From: an uncultured Planctomycetaceae bacterium
GTDB lineage: Bacteria > Planctomycetota > Planctomycetia > Planctomycetales > Planctomycetaceae
NCBI GenBank assembly: GCA_903823545.1
Contig: CAIJTL010000186.1
Location: 1-14,229, forward strand
Reading direction: 5' to 3'
Length of the DNA stretch: 14,229 nt
Shown here one piece after another: positions 12,028 through 14,229 of the stretch. Positions within the stretch are counted from its first letter, which is position 1, and each line of letters begins with the position of its first letter. A program made the position numbers and the translations under genes. The notes beneath the pieces are model-generated. The model ran no database searches, was not told where the DNA came from, and saw only the letters and a list, made by a program, of their open reading frames with translations.

Positions 12028-12909
12028 ATGCCCTACTTTGATCCCGAAGGTCTCGCCCGTATCGGCAATCTCGAACTCGTCGCCAAGCAGGTGGTTGAGG
12101 GTTTTTTGACCGGCAAGCATCGCAGTCCGTATCACGGATTTTCGGTCGAGTATTTGGACCATCGGTCGTACACGCCGGGAGATGATCTGCGAGGGCTCGA
12201 CTGGAAGGTGCTTGCGCGGAGCGACAAGCATTACGTCAAGTTGTATGAAGATGAGACGAACCTTCGCGCTTACATTTTACTGGACTGCTCGAACTCGATG
12301 ACGTTCAAGAGCAACGGCCTGAGCAAGCTACAATGGGGCAGTTATCTGGCGGCGGCGTTGTCGTACTTGTTGCTGCGTCAAAACGACGCGGTCGGATTGC
12401 TGCTGTTTGACACCGAAGTCCGCACCTACATCCCGCCGAAGGCTCACCCGACGCAGTTCCGACGTATCCTCGACACGTTGGACAACGTCAAACCCGGCGG
12501 TGAAACCGACGTCGGGGCAGTGCTTCACGAAGCGGCGGAGCGGGTGAAGCGGCGCGGACTCGTCATCGTCATCAGCGACCTGATCGACGACGAATCGAAA
12601 ATCGCCAGCGGCTTGCAACACTTCCGGCACAACAATCACGAAGTGATAGCGTTCCATACGATGGATGATGCCGAGCTGACGTTCCCATTCGAGCGAATCA
12701 CACGCTTCCAAGACATGGAAGGAGCTGGTCGAGTCGTCGTGAATCCGAACTCGCTCCGGAAGCGATACCTCTCACGCATTCAAGCCTTTACCGAGCGACT
12801 CGAAAGCGACTGCCACGAGCGAAAAATCAGCTACAATCTGGCTAACACCAAAGAGCCTTACGGCCCGTACCTGGCCGCGTACCTCGATAAGCGGCATCGC
12901 ATTGGTTGA
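12028..12909 (+). CDS. DUF58 domain-containing protein (MoxR partner)
   Basis: This 293-residue protein contains the DUF58 core RSPYHGFSVEYLDHRSYTPG followed by DDLRGLDWKVLARSDKHYVKLYEDE (about residues 32-76). A VWA-like fold follows with MIDAS motif DCSNS (86-90), GGETD as the Thr/Asp part, and VISDLIDD. No membrane segment is present, so this is the short soluble form. DUF58 proteins are found beside MoxR ATPases and are thought to present substrates to them, binding Mg2+ through the MIDAS. ATG 12028 is preceded by GAGGT with 6-base spacing, which decides it over the TTG at 12025. The usual following genes (BatA/BatB VWA proteins, TPR proteins) are absent; the next gene is priA after 182 bases. 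Confidence 0.93.
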   Translation: MPYFDPEGLARIGNLELVAKQVVEGFLTGKHRSPYHGFSVEYLDHRSYTPGDDLRGLDWKVLARSDKHYVKLYEDETNLRAYILLDCSNSMTFKSNGLSKLQWGSYLAAALSYLLLRQNDAVGLLLFDTEVRTYIPPKAHPTQFRRILDTLDNVKPGGETDVGAVLHEAAERVKRRGLVIVISDLIDDESKIASGLQHFRHNNHEVIAFHTMDDAELTFPFERITRFQDMEGAGRVVVNPNSLRKRYLSRIQAFTERLESDCHERKISYNLANTKEPYGPYLAAYLDKRHRIG

Positions 12910-13024
12910 TGAGTTTGAATGCATTTACCTAGCCATAACGCTCCACATGATGAGCCGACTGTGCTTTGACCTCCAATCGCCAACTCACGTTCTCGACAAT
13001 TCGACGATTGAACTCATAAGGCAC

Positions 13025-13041
13025 GTCACGCGCAGCGTGAC
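13025..13041. repeat. Perfect hairpin unit upstream of priA
   Basis: GTCACGC (13025-13031), loop GCA, and GCGTGAC (13035-13041) form a perfect 7-bp stem. Its flanks also contain GCAC (13021-13024) and GTGC (13051-13054). The compact stem with conserved-looking edges (GGCAC before, AGCTACGTAG after) has the look of a dispersed REP-type unit. No T-run follows, so it is not an obvious terminator for the DUF58 gene. Confidence 0.4.
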
Positions 13042-13091
13042 AGCTACGTAGTGCTGGCATTGCCGGAACTGATTCGCTACGAACCCTCGTC

Positions 13092-14229
13092 ATGTCTGCG
13101 AATCAACAACGAAGTCTATTTGTTGCGGAGCCCCTGCCGCTGATCCCGGAGCCGACTCCCTGGGATTTGGCGGCGTTGGCTGATCAATGGGTCGCACGAG
13201 TGGTGATCAATCGCCCGTTGGACACCACGTTCGATTACTTGGTCCCCGACGCGTTGCGTGAGCGATTGCAGCCGGGGCAGAGAGTGCGAGTTCCCTTCGG
13301 CGGTGGCAATCAACGATTGGTCGGATATTGCGTCGAAGCTGGTCCCTATCGGCAATTGATTGGACCAGAGCGTTCAAAAAACGGCGCTCCACCAAAGTTG
13401 AAATCTATCGATGAAGTGCTCGACCGCGAGCCGCTGTTACCCCAACGCATGCTTGAGCTGACTCGCTGGATCGCCGAACGATATCTCTGCGGATGGGGAC
13501 AAGTGCTCGATAGCGTCATCCCCGCAGGAGTGAAGAAGCTTTCGGGGACTCGCGAGGTTTTGTTCTTGCGTCCGGCTCCGGGTGTTTGCGAAACATTGTC
13601 CGAACGCAAGCTATCGGCGAAGCAACTGACTGTCATGGAGGTGCTCTGCTCGGCACAGCGAGTGATGCGTGTCGACGAACTCTGCGAAGCGGCGGACTGC
13701 GGCGTCGCACCAATCAATTCACTTCGAAGCAAGAACCTGATCGAAGCGATTCGCGAACGCACTGACGCGTTCGATGCAGACTTCGGCCCAGTGACTCAAC
13801 AAGCCGACTTGAAACTGAATCAAGAACAGTCGGACGCATTGAATGAAATCCTCGCAGAACTTCGCGCCGCTCGTCATCGCACAATTTTGCTTCGCGGCGT
13901 CACGGGAAGCGGCAAGACCGAGGTCTACATTCAGGCGATTCGTGAGGTTGTCAGCTACGGCCGCCAAGCGATCGTACTCGTGCCGGAAATTAGCCTCACG
14001 CCGCAAACGATCCGGCGATTTCGATGCCGCTTTGAAAGCGTCGCAGTTCTGCATAGTCATCTGAGTGACTCCGAACGCCATTGGCACTGGCAGCGGATCG
14101 CTGCCGGGCAAGTGCAAGTGATTGTCGGAGCACGGAGCGCCGTCTTCGCACCGACTCCGCACCTCGGCCTGATCGTTATTGACGAAGAGCACGAAACGTC
14201 GTTCAAGCAAGAAGAGACTCCGCGTTATC
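13092..14229 (+). CDS. priA: Primosomal protein N' (PriA helicase), 5' part, truncated by window end
   Basis: The first 379 codons are present and the frame stays open to the end of the window. PriA is a 3'-5' DNA helicase that restarts stalled replication forks. The N-terminal 3'-DNA-end-binding domain is seen at residues 33-85: WVARVVINRPLDTTFDYLVP, RVRVPFGGGNQRLVGY. A winged-helix region follows. The helicase core starts near 255: LNQEQSDAL, Walker A GVTGSGKTEVY (269-279), VLVPEISLTPQTI, VLHSHLSDSERHWHW, IVGARSAVFAP and the DEEH box (364-367) followed by ETSFKQEE. These are all typical PriA motifs. ATG 13092 is the only ATG after the in-frame stop at 13038 but has no clear ribosome binding site. 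The zinc-binding and C-terminal domains lie outside the window. Confidence 0.95.
   Translation, partial: MSANQQRSLFVAEPLPLIPEPTPWDLAALADQWVARVVINRPLDTTFDYLVPDALRERLQPGQRVRVPFGGGNQRLVGYCVEAGPYRQLIGPERSKNGAPPKLKSIDEVLDREPLLPQRMLELTRWIAERYLCGWGQVLDSVIPAGVKKLSGTREVLFLRPAPGVCETLSERKLSAKQLTVMEVLCSAQRVMRVDELCEAADCGVAPINSLRSKNLIEAIRERTDAFDADFGPVTQQADLKLNQEQSDALNEILAELRAARHRTILLRGVTGSGKTEVYIQAIREVVSYGRQAIVLVPEISLTPQTIRRFRCRFESVAVLHSHLSDSERHWHWQRIAAGQVQVIVGARSAVFAPTPHLGLIVIDEEHETSFKQEETPRY

Noticed and set aside
13719..14210. 163-codon open frame on the - strand within priA
   Set aside because: It is antisense to the PriA helicase motifs, which are unmistakable on the + strand.
1..14229. CRISPR array, prophage, integrase, insertion sequence or biosynthetic cluster
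   Set aside because: No regularly spaced repeats, transposase or integrase motifs, or clustered biosynthetic enzymes were seen on either strand.

Overview
The window looks like a piece of a planctomycete chromosome, probably from the Pirellula/Rhodopirellula-Gimesia-Fuerstiella side of the phylum. The evidence is the gene content: a Tat-type DUF1501 protein next to a DUF3500 protein, a secreted HExxH protein, a proline-rich lipoprotein with a sulfatase-modifying-factor-like domain, and a MoxR/DUF58 pair. Many genes lack a strong Shine-Dalgarno site, and the window carries dispersed repeats, including the ACGAACCCGAAGCGTAAGCG element that I remember as common in planctomycete genomes. There are no rRNA or tRNA genes, CRISPR arrays, insertion sequences or prophage genes. 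The taxonomic call is inference from gene families, not from a marker gene.

Layout. Bases 1-228 are non-coding, with a nested inverted repeat (27-99) and a palindrome (151-166). Two exported proteins follow on the + strand: DUF3500 (229-1212) and DUF1501 (1359-2768), separated by a long imperfect inverted repeat (1259-1336). A divergent pair comes next: a secreted putative metallopeptidase on the - strand (2776-4266) and an FGE/SUMF-domain lipoprotein on the + strand (4342-5517). After a perfect 24-bp palindrome (5556-5579) is a type II NADH dehydrogenase-like flavoprotein fused to a C-terminal cyclic-nucleotide-binding domain (5607-7268).

From 9699 down to 7338 all genes are on the - strand and tightly spaced. 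In transcription order they are a small conserved-looking protein, a type II toxin-antitoxin pair (antitoxin, then a ParE/RelE toxin overlapping at TGATG), a UDP-glucuronate 4-epimerase-like enzyme, and a small membrane protein. The + strand resumes with a hotdog acyl-CoA thioesterase (9926-10390), a MoxR AAA ATPase (10528-11550), a low-GC single-pass membrane protein (11565-12005), a soluble DUF58 protein (12028-12909), and the first 379 codons of the primosomal helicase PriA, which runs off the window end (13092-14229).

How the genes work together. MoxR, the small membrane protein and DUF58 form the clearest functional cluster: an AAA chaperone with a VWA/DUF58 partner. It lacks the BatA/BatB/TPR and transglutaminase genes that usually follow. 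The toxin and antitoxin form a self-contained module. Most other genes are single housekeeping or exported functions. I see no convincing new multi-gene system. The best leads are the NDH-2/cyclic-nucleotide-binding fusion with an intact phosphate-binding cassette, the compositionally odd membrane gene inside the MoxR-DUF58 unit, and a dispersed repeat that encodes the basic end of a signal peptide. No gene-free stretch exceeds 300 bases; the longest (9700-9925) shows nothing I can name.
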